Positions 29,601-38,122 of a stretch of DNA of 64,000 bases are shown here, one piece after another (the stretch's first letter is position 1; each line of letters opens with the position of its first letter). The stretch spans positions 1 through 64,000 of the forward strand of contig ONJJ01000013.1 in NCBI GenBank assembly GCA_900318115.1. The letters are read 5' to 3'. The DNA comes from an uncultured Prevotellaceae bacterium (GTDB taxonomy: Bacteria > Bacteroidota > Bacteroidia > Bacteroidales > Bacteroidaceae). A program made the position numbers and the translations under genes. The notes under the pieces were generated by a model. It was not told the DNA's origin, made no database searches, and worked only from the letters and a program-made list of their open reading frames with translations.

Positions 29601-30085
29601 TCAATCCCGCAGCCTCCATGTACTACGAGGCAGAACGCGATGCCGCTCTCTTCCCGGCAATGGACGCTTCCGCAATGCAGCTCTACAGCATTGCTGCCGG
29701 CGTACAGTATGCTATCAACGAGCGTCCGCTCGCCGACGGTTCCGTGCAGCTCGCTGCTCACTTCGGCAAGGCAGGTACCTACACTTTCACCCTCGAGACC
29801 AAGGCCACCGAGAGCGTCATCCTCATCGATGAACTCGAAGGAACCGCTGTAGAACTGAACGGCACCGAGGGCTACACCTTCACTGCCGAGGCAGGAACCG
29901 CAGACAAGCGTTTCTGCCTGCTGTTTGCTGGTACTGCCGATGCTATCAACGAGCTCGCAGCAGATGAGCTCAGCGGTGCAGACGTCTTCACCCTCGATGG
30001 TAAGAAGATTGCAGGCAAGCCTTCCATCACAGGCATTTACCTCGTCAAGAAGAATGGTAAAGTCCGTAAAGTTTCTGTAAAATAA
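23606..30085 (+). CDS. Giant secreted BspA-type LRR surface protein (2159 aa), paralogue
   Basis: Signal peptide MKKYLFILIMSLMAGMAMQA. The layout matches the upstream protein but with one more beta-sandwich/helical-linker unit (modules near 330-490, 660-850 and 1010-1190). An LRR_5 domain follows (about 1370-1650), then the same C-terminal beta domains and a tail VFTLDGKKIAGK...GIYLVKK. The last kilobase is nearly identical at DNA level to the 3' end of the preceding gene, pointing to tandem duplication or gene conversion. Likely an adhesin or surface-glycan-binding protein; substrate unknown. Confidence 0.84.
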   Translation: MKKYLFILIMSLMAGMAMQAHPGQQAAPLGDGDVQSEESESKWSAPVEPVLDEVGSDIRSGELYYIKNVGAGQFLTGANSWSTQISLTSAGYKDANNPPLVIQVVDTTIIMSGTSVSGYAMKVYGTQWVNGNNGERSMTNTLLFRDSEEWGFIDYNNQGRGCVWNITKRNGYYRIRTADGDIAYESLAYQYAGWYDWNGPIEVDEDGYLVSGETTVNFACWVDAETGEIDDESAHVDWLFIPVIQYQSKLKLYEARLALYDLLNEADAYGVETSKVGAIYTNEDSRIEDIERAQVILIDEINRVKFLEYLGDATEENPIEATEFVLVNPDFEEGNIGGWTTNYVSGQQANNIGYQGAVYQNGDVYISRFIEAWKSDGQPWTIGDGYLQQTVYGLPQGKYVLEADAISVYQWADHTSDGFIGKNPAEGVYLFIKAGNNEVRTNLATGNGAPEHFSITYVCQEGDVLTFGLKTVNATANWIAADNFKIFYYGPTTDSQATLDLKVLVAKANEMTGMTLDVKAVLDAAVKTANDAISNDDETIKEAAISSLEAAIKKASLSIEAVKDFISNKYLPYYNAYTSLAQSGLFTDNTYPALISQIEGLRASSSFESEEQLSELYASVKDGWGTYIGSKTTFANATPEHPDTLTGAIINPKFSDLIGIQGQAKGWDVVWDGTGNVNESAYIAENGTTTSGYELWNTGPFRFTQTLKGLPKGCYRLLMDGYYRCGTPVDAQERISTETSVVNVYLFAADATKAIHDWGLEGSETPLGLNNEYELTLNDGRQLYAPDRVVDAEVYLRNGYYIDNALDFYFDGAEEGFSFGVRKDNVIPADWTYIDNFRLLYLGNGVDAYAEAIQSHIAEMKKVKEECILTVEGINRYNAALSAAEIALAGEDVAACIAVIEQINAAALYIQEGDVLGKNVKKAIDSYVDRVQYVNTSDDWMTSYLAASVDSLYSGTYPSNAWLEKKATLVHYDWGAFIMQDAKGQASDLNPYDASAFFTGTNFVNHDGWGSLCDWALEISGSSWRWSTSGAGGFEAWGSQVLSLRQPTFYGLPEGFYRLTFNGFYRGGSTADQAAEMQRNGTEKSQAIVYMNDGEQADSVLLAKYTDGAQGALLDVGDEVPVVLNDANGNIGTYYLPNTLNSASSYFANGCYQRTHEMEINTGQLSVGVVQLGDNPGNWIVVSNFKLEFLGSIADRKNQLTTALSTLQGYLEDGKGYEKTLREEAIALTATANDLLEAETPDGAAMSLATKSINELIGKIKASMEAYQNLMATIESVQQRQALVKDLSDEAKAEVEAAITAATSGYNEGSFTAQEVKAEIAALNQLANRLLTSYLVITVEAEGVLSDSIQNYVTDFTLVENLKVIGPLNTDDILTLQSLNNLADVDLSEARITNLNNAFQNHTMLKKAVLPSNLTTIRSSLFSGCTALEDVTLPGSLTSIGSYLFEELTSLKRVVLGEGITSLSSYMFENCYRLSEVVMPSSLRNINNGAFYNCYSYASIQLPDELESIGNYAFYRDNKERYLYNEHSVYDDNGNYLGYQYDTIPNLTPKQIEIPASVKTIGENAFFNLAKLESVTFNEGLTSLGSRAFYNSAVRTATFPGTLTSVGYRVFNSGTQYTSLALNPPTANNGCPVEYPETLYVPRPAVKAYKQAAGWNNFKIFGADVMPDEIIVSKQLKLDFANTNMPEGYKPDLTIQPSNVSVSSTSTPSTLGALEVLNGSNLNVRSFTLQGYNHAQRNYYFYNWGSSNNRKPQYATLITDGIMTPDNIDITMSLTDGYWNFISVPYHVRVGDITPEQEGTQWTIRYYDGAARAQGDLNNTWVNLTANDILEPGQGYIMHCTYSPSRYNYVTFHFPALNDGNKYLIFSPSDRTITLDENPSDTPNNRGWNLIGNPYPAYIHISSLGSSAPITVWNGYNGYYAYSPLDDDYTLCPGEAFFVQHSENQGSITLSAAARQSYYDITGTTNYVKGVNRHASADRRVFNLMISDGEHTERTRLVINPAASMYYEAERDAALFPAMDASAMQLYSIAAGVQYAINERPLADGSVQLAAHFGKAGTYTFTLETKATESVILIDELEGTAVELNGTEGYTFTAEAGTADKRFCLLFAGTADAINELAADELSGADVFTLDGKKIAGKPSITGIYLVKKNGKVRKVSVK

Positions 30086-30105
30086 ATCTCTAAATCATAT
30101 AAGTC

Positions 30106-33100
30106 ATGATACGAAAATCATTCAGCATTTTGTTCCTCTGGCTCTTTACTATGGTCGGAGTGGCGCAGACGGATGGCTATGACCCCGTCAACCCGCCCAA
30201 CCCAGATGTGCAGGCAACGACCTATTTGTTGGCGACTTCGGTTCAGCCGGCTCAGGCAGGCTCGACCAATGTGTCGGGCAGTAAATACTCGGCCGGATCC
30301 AGCGTGTACGTCTATACCTCCAGGAATAACGGGTATGTCTTCAAGCACTGGACAGACGGCACGAATATCGTTTCCACCGAAAGCAGTTTCTACTACACGA
30401 TGCCTGCCGGCAGCGCCCACCTGACAGCTGTCTATGAGTACAACCCCAACTCGCCAGACAACCCCAGCGGCGACTACACGCGGTCTCACGCGCTGGCTCT
30501 GAAGGCATCGCCCTCGCAAGGCGGATCGTTCAACTACAACAATAATGGAGAATACAAGCAGGGACAGCAGTTATCCCTGTATGCCTACTCCAATACGCAC
30601 TATGTCTTCAAGCATTGGGAGTATCAGGGCAAGGTTGTAAGCACCGATAGAAACTACAACTTCACCATGCCCGACGTCAACGCAGAACTGGTGGCTGTCT
30701 TTGAATACAACCCCACCAGTCCTCAGGATCCCGGCACCAACTCCTGGAATGCCGAGACGGGTGAACTCATCGTGGACGCCTTCGAGAAGGGCAACCTCTC
30801 CAATGCCATCTACAATGTAACTGGTGGAAACACCAACTCCGTGCAGACCCTGATTGTGAATGGCAAAGTCAGCAACTACGACATCGGCAACATGGAGAGC
30901 TATCCCTTCTCCGTGGTAGACTTCAGCCGCTGCGCCGGAGCTACTTCCGTTCCCTCGTGGAGTTTTGAGAACAATTCCACGCTGACTTCCATCTCATTGC
31001 CCAGCAGCATCACGAACATCGAGTACTATGCATTCTCCGGCTGCTCGAGCCTGACCAGCGTCAGCTGCTATGCCACCGTTCCTCCCACCCTGGGAACCAA
31101 TGTCTTCAACGGCATCAAGGAACAGCTCGTGGTCTTCGTGCCTGCCACCAGCATCGACCTCTATCAGGAAGCTGCAGGCTGGAAGGATCTGACCATCCTG
31201 CCGCTCTCCAGCCAGGTCAATGCCCTTGAGGTGAACTTGCCTGCGGGCAGCGACGACGGACGATTCAAGAATATGTTCATCGAACTGGTGAACGCCAACA
31301 GCGGACAGCGTATGCGCTACGTCATCAGCGACCGCACCGCCTACACCTTCCAAAACCTGATGCACAACACCAAGTGGAACGTCTACGTGAAGAACGCCAC
31401 AGGACAGGTGCTCGGTCAGATGGAGAACATCGAGATGCAGACCAGCGACCGCAGCGTGACCTTCCAAAGTCTGATAGAGCCTCAGACCATCAAGGCTGTG
31501 GTGAAGACTCCCGACGGCACCGACGTCAGCGGTCAGATGGCTTTCACCTGGATGACTGCCGACGGCACTTACCTGGCTCAAGGAGCCAGCGTCAGCGGCA
31601 TCCTTCCCATCGATGACGCTGCCGTCATCCTGCGTGCCACCCTGCCGCAGGCTCTGGCCATGCAGTATCAGCTGCTCGCAGACACCACCTTCGTGGTACA
31701 GACCTCTGGCAACACCATCACCCAGACCCTTGCAGCACTGCCCACAGCCAAACTAACGGGTACGGTGCGCGACGTGCTGACGAACGCCGCACTGGGCGGA
31801 GCCACAGTCACCGTTTCGCAGACCCTGAACGGCAAATATAGCAAGGCCTTCACCACAACGGCCAATGCACAAGGCGTCTATAGCCTTGATGCCTTCTACG
31901 CACCCACCAGCATCACAGCAGTGGCCACGGACTACATCAGTCAGACCGTTCTCTACGATTCCCTCACGATAGAGAACGGCGTGGCCACCCTGCAGGATAT
32001 CACTCTGAAGAGCATCAATGGTGCCACCATCACCCTGAACTTCACCTACACGCCCGCGGCACTCAGCGGTTCTGCTGCCGAGACCCAGACCTACTACAGC
32101 GACTACCAGAACGTGGCCTACGCTATCCGCGACATCACCACGGGGCAGGACATCAAGCAGTTCAACGTGCAGTATCCGCAGATTGTCCTGCTGGAGGACG
32201 TAGCGCTCGGCGACAGCCTGCAGCTCACCGCCACCAGCAAGACGGGAAGCTTCATGCCCGTGGTAGCCAAAGGTAAGGTCAACGATATGAACCGCGCAGA
32301 AGTCACTTTCGACATCAAGCAGCTCGGTCAGATCAGCGCCACCTTCGTCTCCACGGAGAACAGCGCTGTCAACGGCATCCTCTACGACAGCAAGGGCAAG
32401 TTCGTGAAGAACGTTGCATACTCCAACGCCGCCCTCAGCTTCAAGGAATTGACCGATGGTGACTATACCCTCATCACGATGGGCAACAGCAAGCTCTTCA
32501 ACACCATCTACGACCTGAGCAAGTTTGAGCAAGCTGGTTTGAAGGACGGCACGGACTATGTCGCTACTCCGGTAAAGGTGCAGAGCGGCGTTATCTCTGC
32601 CGTGAAGACCAGCTACGTTCCCTTCTTCGACGAGAGCAAGCTGTACTACACGGGTGACAACACCAGCTTCACCGTCAACAAGACACAGGTCACTGCCGGT
32701 AACTACCTGACCATCAACAGCCGCATCGACTTCAAATCGCTCTATACCAATGAAGTCTCCAATGTGCGCCTCGTCGTGGATCTGCCCAGCACCTGTTCTT
32801 TGGTTGACAACTCCGTCATGGTGGGTAGTGGCCTTAGCACCTACATCTCCGCAGCCGGTCGTGTTACCATTCCTGTGGACAACCTCAACGACCGCATCCG
32901 CTTCTGCGTGATTCCTACTGCGGGTGGTGACTACTCTCCCAGTGCTTACGTCCAGTTCACCTACAACGACCAGGATGTAACCCAACCTATAGGTAACGCC
33001 AACTTCACAGTGAAGGACTTGAGTATTACTGCACCAAGTGTAGTGGCCAAGACAAGTGTGCCTCTCAATGGTACAGCTGTCGGTAAGTCCAAAGTGGAAA

Positions 33101-36100
33101 TTTTCGACAATGGTGTTCTTATAGGAGAGACCACGGCTTTGGCTAACGGCACTTGGGCCACGAGTTGTGAACTGGATGACCCATACAATCTTTCAACACA
33201 TAAGGTTTATGCCAAAGTTACCACTTTGACTGGATTAGAGATGCAATCTGAGGCCAAGAATATAGTTTATGACATGAATGCTATTCAGGTTTCCAAAGTG
33301 ATAATGTATCACTACAATCCTGAGATGAACAAGACGTTCCAGTCAGCTTTTGACTTCATGAATCCATCAACTAAAGCCAATCAGTGGACGGTTTATTATC
33401 CAAGGAAGTTATTCACATATACCCTTGAATTCACAAACAATTCGCCAGATAAGGTATCAAATGTGAAACTCTATGTTCATACTGCAGATGGTCGAAAAGT
33501 ACCTCTCACGCCCAAATACGATGAGAAGAAAGATCTTTGGGTGGCTGATATTGATATGGGGAACCGTAGCGACGGATATTATCCTGTAAATGTCAGTGTA
33601 GGTTACAGCATCATGGGTGGAGAAGTTGAAATTGATTACAGGCAAATCCAGGATGCTTACGAAACCTCATTGGATTTAAGGCCGGATATTGAGTCAATCG
33701 ATGGAGAATACGAATCATTCACCCAGCAGCTTCTGAATGCATATGACAATAGTATTATTGACGGGGCGAAGATTGAAGGCATCTTGAGTTCTTATCGGAC
33801 GTCATTAGGTCTGAGTGAAGACGACTCTGAGACCATATATCTCCAGCTTAAGGAGATGACCCCCGAGCAACTTGCAGCATTCAGAGAATCCCTCTTACAA
33901 GAAGTTAATGCATTCGAGTCGGCTCCCATTCTTGATTATTATGAAAATGGCTCAGACTTGTTGAAGGACTATGACTACTCTTTCGTGATAGACGAAATAC
34001 CATTTAAGGTAATAAGGAAATCATGTAAGGATCTGGTTCCTGAGAATCTTGTTGCCGACGGGTTTAGGGAAGTATCTACTTTAAGCGGCGAAATCATCTA
34101 TGTAAAAGGGGACAACAACTATCTTGAAATAGTCGACTTCAAAGCAGATTATTACAGCAAAATTGAACTGGTTGACGGCTACTCCAATGTCAAAAAGATA
34201 TCTGTCTCTGGAATGTGGGAAACAGCAATCCGAAAGATGGATGAATGCAATAATATGCTCGTAAAGGCACAAACAGCAGCCTTGGATGCCATAACTGAAA
34301 TTGCAGATTTCTTTGGTCAGAAGATTGCCAACTTAACAAATACAGCGTCAAACCTGCGAGCTATGGCCAAAGTAGACAGAGAAATGGGGTTGTTAGAAGG
34401 ATCTGGAGAACTGCTTTCCAGTGCTAAGGATCTTGAAAAGCAGGCTATGGAACTAGAAAAACAGGCTGCAAAATATCAAAAACTCACAGCAGATGCCAAG
34501 GTTGCGGGCAAAGCAATCGTTGGCAAGATTGTCCAATTATTAGGCAGTGTTGCATCGTTGACTATTGATGTTAAGAACTGGTGGAACCTACATAAGAGAA
34601 TTGAAGCCAAGATTCCATGCAAAGGAAATGAAAGTTATGCCCTAGAGCTGAGCAGTGATGTGACCTATTATGGCAGTTTGATTTGCACTGGTGATGTTGT
34701 TACTCTTGCGGGAGCAGTCTTTTCAGTTTATTCGGCAGCAATGGGTTTGGCAGGAACTCCCTTAACTGGCGGTTTGTCGACAGTTATAGGTGGGACAGCC
34801 GGTCTTATTGGTGCAGAAGTTTCAATTGCTGCTGGCTTTGCTTTCGATTGGTTATCAAAACGCACCTATAATCGATTAAATAATGAGGTAAGCAAATTAA
34901 AATGTGAAGATGATGATGACGATGATGATGATGATGACGACGATGATGATAATGATGATGACTCAGGCTCTCCTGATGATGATGTCCAAATCGACCCCTC
35001 CGGCTATGTCTACGAGGGTGTACAGAGCAACCGCTTACAAGGTGTAACTGCAACCTGTTACTACAAGGAAACGGGCGAGGATATGTACGGCGACCCGTAT
35101 GAGAAGGAAGTGCTGTGGGATGCTGAGGAATACGCTCAGGAGAACCCGCTGTTCACCGACGAGAACGGTTTCTATCGTTGGGATGTTCCTCAGGGACTCT
35201 GGCGCGTGAAGTTCGAGAAGGAAGGCTATCAGACCACTTATTCCGAGTGGCTGCCCGTGCCTCCTCCACAGCTCGACGTCAACATCGCCATGACCCAGGA
35301 CCGTCAGCCCGAAGTCAAGGAAGCCAAGGCATACGAGGATGGTGTGGAAATCGAGTTCGACAAGTATATGCTGCCCGAAAACCTCACTACCGACAACATC
35401 ATCGTCAAGAAGAATGGCGAGAAGATAGAGGATGGTACCATCGAGCTGCTCAATGCCGAGAACCCCGACGGCAGCAGCGATGGCGACAACGGTGCCAAGC
35501 AGGCTCCAAGCCGCAGGGCTAGCGGTTCCGCAGAAAACGTCCTCGCCTCGAAGGTGAAGTTCGTGGTGCCCGATGGCACACAGCTGCTCAGCACCGATGA
35601 GGTGACGCTCATTGTCACCACGGGCGTGAAGAGCTATGTAGGACTGCCCATGCAGGAGACCTACACCCAGACCTTCGACGTCGAGAAAGCTGTTCGCAAG
35701 ATCTCTGCAGACTCCCTGCTGACCGTGCTCTACGAAGGAACACGTACCCTGCAGGTGAGCGCTCTGCCCGGCGATGCCGCAGCAGGCAAGACCTTGCGTG
35801 TGCGTCCGCTCTCCACCCTCATTGCCGACATCTCCGGCGAGGGTCTGACCCTGCAGGAAGACGGCTCGTCCACCATCACCCTGGACGAGGAAGGCCAGGC
35901 CACGCTGACCGTCAGCGGTGAGCTGCCCGGCTCCACAGCCCTGCAGTTCAGCATCGACGACACCAAAGCCGAGGGTCAGACCCTGGTGAAGGTGCAGCAG
36001 GCCGCCTCACTCGTCACTCCGAATCCTCGCGCTTCCCGTGCTTCCGGCAGCGCCGTCTATCGCGGCACGCTTATCAGCCTCAGCTGCGAGAATGAGAATG

Positions 36101-37383
36101 CCAAGATCTGGTACACCTTAGATGGTACGTGTCCGTGCGATCCCGCCACGGCTCTGGTCTACAGCCAGCCCATCGCCATCAACGACGATGCCGTGACCAT
36201 CAAGGCCATGGCCCAGGCCGAAGGCTTCGAAGAGAGCGAAGTGGTGACCTTCGAGTATACCGCCAAGAAGAACAACCAGGAACTCGCACTCAGCGAAGGC
36301 TGGACTTGGATTTCGCATAACGTAGCTAACAACCTCGCCGTAAGCACCTTCCCGGAGAAGACCCTTGAACTGAAGAGCCAGACTCGCGGTGTCATCCGCG
36401 ACGCAGTGCTCGGCCTCTTCGGTAACCTCCAGGAACTGACTCCCACGGAAGCTTATAAAGTCAAGATGTCTGCCAGTGCAACACTGCCCGTCAGCGGCGA
36501 TGCCTTCAATGCCTCGAAGGGCATCATCAGCCTCAGCAAGGGTTGGAACTGGATTGGCTACCCCATGGATCAGATTATGACGCCCACGGAGGCCCTGACG
36601 AATCTCTCCGCCGCCGAAGGTGATATGCTGGTAGGCCTGAGCGGTTCGGCAGACTTCATCGATGGTGCCTGGATTGGCGACCTCGAAACCATGACGCCGG
36701 GTCTGGGCTATATGCTCAAGACCAGTGCTCCGGCCGAGTTGCTCTACAACACCGGCATCGTCTCCAAGGCTGCCTCGCTGACCCGCGGCCGTCTGAACAT
36801 CAACAATTCGCCGTGGAGCGTGGACGAGCACGCCTACTCCAACGTAATGCCCATGCGCGCTCAGCTCTTCCGCGAGTCCGGACAAACGGACGATGACGAG
36901 TACACCGTGGCTGCCTTTGCCGGCACGGAATGCCGTGGCATCGGTAAGTACGTGCAGGGTGTCATCTTCATGAACGTCCATGGCGAAGGAGCTGAAGACA
37001 TCACCTTCCAGGCCGTACACAACGAGAAGGAGTACATCGTGGATATCCAGGAGACCCTACCCTTCAAGTCCGATGCTGTAGGCAGCTACCGCCAGCCCTT
37101 CGCCCTGCACCTGGGTGACGAGACTGTAGGCATCGAAGAGCGCTACAGCCAACTCGGCGTATGGCCCACCATGGCAACCACGGAAATCACCGTAAGCCTG
37201 AGTGGCAAGCCCATCGACCGCCTGACGCTGACCAGCACCGATGGTAAGATGGTACGCGCAAAGGCTTCCGGACTGACGCAGGAAATCATCAACGTGACGA
37301 ACCTGCCGGCCGGTGTCTACATCGTAGCAGCCCAGAGCGGCAACGAGTACTTCTACAAGAAGATAATGAAAGTGAATAATTAA
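30106..37383 (+). CDS. Giant mosaic surface protein with InlB-like, LRR, helical-hydrophobic and sorting domains (2425 aa)
   Basis: Signal peptide ending near MVGVAQ. Two divergent InlB-B-type repeats (about 40-205) are followed by a short LRR_5 segment (about 255-350) and several Ig/carboxypeptidase-regulatory-like modules (for example LTGTVRDVLTNAALGGATVTV, about 550-610). Residues about 966-1620 come from AT-richer DNA and include coiled-coil-like helices, a hydrophobic run (about 1525-1585) and an Asp run (1602 on). The C-terminal part has a carboxypeptidase-regulatory-like module, a chitobiase-like beta module (about 1975-2060), an AAFAGTECRG domain, and a type-IX-secretion-like sorting domain (GVYIVAAQSGNEYFYKKIMKV). 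Probable cell-surface adhesin or effector; no enzyme motif recognised. Confidence 0.83.
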   Translation: MIRKSFSILFLWLFTMVGVAQTDGYDPVNPPNPDVQATTYLLATSVQPAQAGSTNVSGSKYSAGSSVYVYTSRNNGYVFKHWTDGTNIVSTESSFYYTMPAGSAHLTAVYEYNPNSPDNPSGDYTRSHALALKASPSQGGSFNYNNNGEYKQGQQLSLYAYSNTHYVFKHWEYQGKVVSTDRNYNFTMPDVNAELVAVFEYNPTSPQDPGTNSWNAETGELIVDAFEKGNLSNAIYNVTGGNTNSVQTLIVNGKVSNYDIGNMESYPFSVVDFSRCAGATSVPSWSFENNSTLTSISLPSSITNIEYYAFSGCSSLTSVSCYATVPPTLGTNVFNGIKEQLVVFVPATSIDLYQEAAGWKDLTILPLSSQVNALEVNLPAGSDDGRFKNMFIELVNANSGQRMRYVISDRTAYTFQNLMHNTKWNVYVKNATGQVLGQMENIEMQTSDRSVTFQSLIEPQTIKAVVKTPDGTDVSGQMAFTWMTADGTYLAQGASVSGILPIDDAAVILRATLPQALAMQYQLLADTTFVVQTSGNTITQTLAALPTAKLTGTVRDVLTNAALGGATVTVSQTLNGKYSKAFTTTANAQGVYSLDAFYAPTSITAVATDYISQTVLYDSLTIENGVATLQDITLKSINGATITLNFTYTPAALSGSAAETQTYYSDYQNVAYAIRDITTGQDIKQFNVQYPQIVLLEDVALGDSLQLTATSKTGSFMPVVAKGKVNDMNRAEVTFDIKQLGQISATFVSTENSAVNGILYDSKGKFVKNVAYSNAALSFKELTDGDYTLITMGNSKLFNTIYDLSKFEQAGLKDGTDYVATPVKVQSGVISAVKTSYVPFFDESKLYYTGDNTSFTVNKTQVTAGNYLTINSRIDFKSLYTNEVSNVRLVVDLPSTCSLVDNSVMVGSGLSTYISAAGRVTIPVDNLNDRIRFCVIPTAGGDYSPSAYVQFTYNDQDVTQPIGNANFTVKDLSITAPSVVAKTSVPLNGTAVGKSKVEIFDNGVLIGETTALANGTWATSCELDDPYNLSTHKVYAKVTTLTGLEMQSEAKNIVYDMNAIQVSKVIMYHYNPEMNKTFQSAFDFMNPSTKANQWTVYYPRKLFTYTLEFTNNSPDKVSNVKLYVHTADGRKVPLTPKYDEKKDLWVADIDMGNRSDGYYPVNVSVGYSIMGGEVEIDYRQIQDAYETSLDLRPDIESIDGEYESFTQQLLNAYDNSIIDGAKIEGILSSYRTSLGLSEDDSETIYLQLKEMTPEQLAAFRESLLQEVNAFESAPILDYYENGSDLLKDYDYSFVIDEIPFKVIRKSCKDLVPENLVADGFREVSTLSGEIIYVKGDNNYLEIVDFKADYYSKIELVDGYSNVKKISVSGMWETAIRKMDECNNMLVKAQTAALDAITEIADFFGQKIANLTNTASNLRAMAKVDREMGLLEGSGELLSSAKDLEKQAMELEKQAAKYQKLTADAKVAGKAIVGKIVQLLGSVASLTIDVKNWWNLHKRIEAKIPCKGNESYALELSSDVTYYGSLICTGDVVTLAGAVFSVYSAAMGLAGTPLTGGLSTVIGGTAGLIGAEVSIAAGFAFDWLSKRTYNRLNNEVSKLKCEDDDDDDDDDDDDDDNDDDSGSPDDDVQIDPSGYVYEGVQSNRLQGVTATCYYKETGEDMYGDPYEKEVLWDAEEYAQENPLFTDENGFYRWDVPQGLWRVKFEKEGYQTTYSEWLPVPPPQLDVNIAMTQDRQPEVKEAKAYEDGVEIEFDKYMLPENLTTDNIIVKKNGEKIEDGTIELLNAENPDGSSDGDNGAKQAPSRRASGSAENVLASKVKFVVPDGTQLLSTDEVTLIVTTGVKSYVGLPMQETYTQTFDVEKAVRKISADSLLTVLYEGTRTLQVSALPGDAAAGKTLRVRPLSTLIADISGEGLTLQEDGSSTITLDEEGQATLTVSGELPGSTALQFSIDDTKAEGQTLVKVQQAASLVTPNPRASRASGSAVYRGTLISLSCENENAKIWYTLDGTCPCDPATALVYSQPIAINDDAVTIKAMAQAEGFEESEVVTFEYTAKKNNQELALSEGWTWISHNVANNLAVSTFPEKTLELKSQTRGVIRDAVLGLFGNLQELTPTEAYKVKMSASATLPVSGDAFNASKGIISLSKGWNWIGYPMDQIMTPTEALTNLSAAEGDMLVGLSGSADFIDGAWIGDLETMTPGLGYMLKTSAPAELLYNTGIVSKAASLTRGRLNINNSPWSVDEHAYSNVMPMRAQLFRESGQTDDDEYTVAAFAGTECRGIGKYVQGVIFMNVHGEGAEDITFQAVHNEKEYIVDIQETLPFKSDAVGSYRQPFALHLGDETVGIEERYSQLGVWPTMATTEITVSLSGKPIDRLTLTSTDGKMVRAKASGLTQEIINVTNLPAGVYIVAAQSGNEYFYKKIMKVNN
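34906..34960 (+). repeat. GAT/GAC trinucleotide run encoding poly-Asp
   Basis: About 18 near-consecutive GAT/GAC codons begin after Glu1601 of the 2425-aa protein. The run marks the 3' limit of the AT-rich insert. Such tracts can change length by slippage in steps of one codon, and poly-Asp may bind calcium or act as an exposed linker. Confidence 0.85.
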
Positions 37384-37409
37384 TGTTAACGTAAAGATTT
37401 GAATCCCCT

Positions 37410-38093
37410 ATGAAAAAGAAGATTCTCTTTACCCTGATCAGTGTTCTCCTGCCGCTCAGCCTCTGGGCGCAGGAGAGCCACTGGCAATTCGATTTTCATG
37501 AGTTCGAATATGACATGACTGTCTTTGTGAACCTCAAATTGGACGATGAGTTATTAACGGACTGGTCGAACTATGAGGTGGCGGCATTCTGTGGAAGCGA
37601 ATGTCGCGGCATACTGACCGCAGAAGACATTCTAGATACAGGTTCGGCCAAGGTTGGACAACTACGCGTTCGCAGTAATTCTTCCTCTGGCGAGACCATC
37701 ACCTTCAAAGTCTATGATAAGACTGAACAGAAGGAAATCAACGTTCAGGACACCAAAATCACCTTCTCCAGCAATGCAACCCAAGGCTCAGCTAGCTCTC
37801 CATTCAAGTTGGATATTACCCAAAAGTATACTCCAGGAGATACCAATGGCGATGGAGAAATAGACCTTACTGATGCTTCATTGATATTCAGATATTATAG
37901 TGAATTCTTTGAGGATGTAGACGCCATGGAAGAAGCTGGACTTACATTTGTTCTAGAAGCAGCAGATGTGAATGGCGATGGTTTTGTAGATCTGACAGAC
38001 GCCTCACTTGTATTCAGATATTATAGTGAATTCTTCGAAGATGTAGAAGCCATGAATGAAGCTGGACTTACAGTCTTAATACCTTCCATGTGA
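37410..38093 (+). CDS. Exported dockerin-domain protein (227 aa)
   Basis: Signal peptide MKKKILFTLISVLLPLSLWAQ. Residues about 22-140 form a beta domain containing AAFCGSECRG, similar to the AAFAGTECRG domain of the preceding protein. Residues about 143-225 form a type I-like dockerin with two calcium loops, DTNGDGEIDLTDASL and DVNGDGFVDLTDASL, each followed by FRYYSEFFEDV(D/E)AM. The two halves are nearly identical. There is no sorting tail, so surface retention probably relies on another protein. The next gene, 29 nt downstream, begins with a cohesin-like domain, the natural partner of a dockerin. Confidence 0.87.
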   Translation: MKKKILFTLISVLLPLSLWAQESHWQFDFHEFEYDMTVFVNLKLDDELLTDWSNYEVAAFCGSECRGILTAEDILDTGSAKVGQLRVRSNSSSGETITFKVYDKTEQKEINVQDTKITFSSNATQGSASSPFKLDITQKYTPGDTNGDGEIDLTDASLIFRYYSEFFEDVDAMEEAGLTFVLEAADVNGDGFVDLTDASLVFRYYSEFFEDVEAMNEAGLTVLIPSM

Positions 38094-38122
38094 AAATGAG
38101 TAAAACATAAATAACTATTCCT

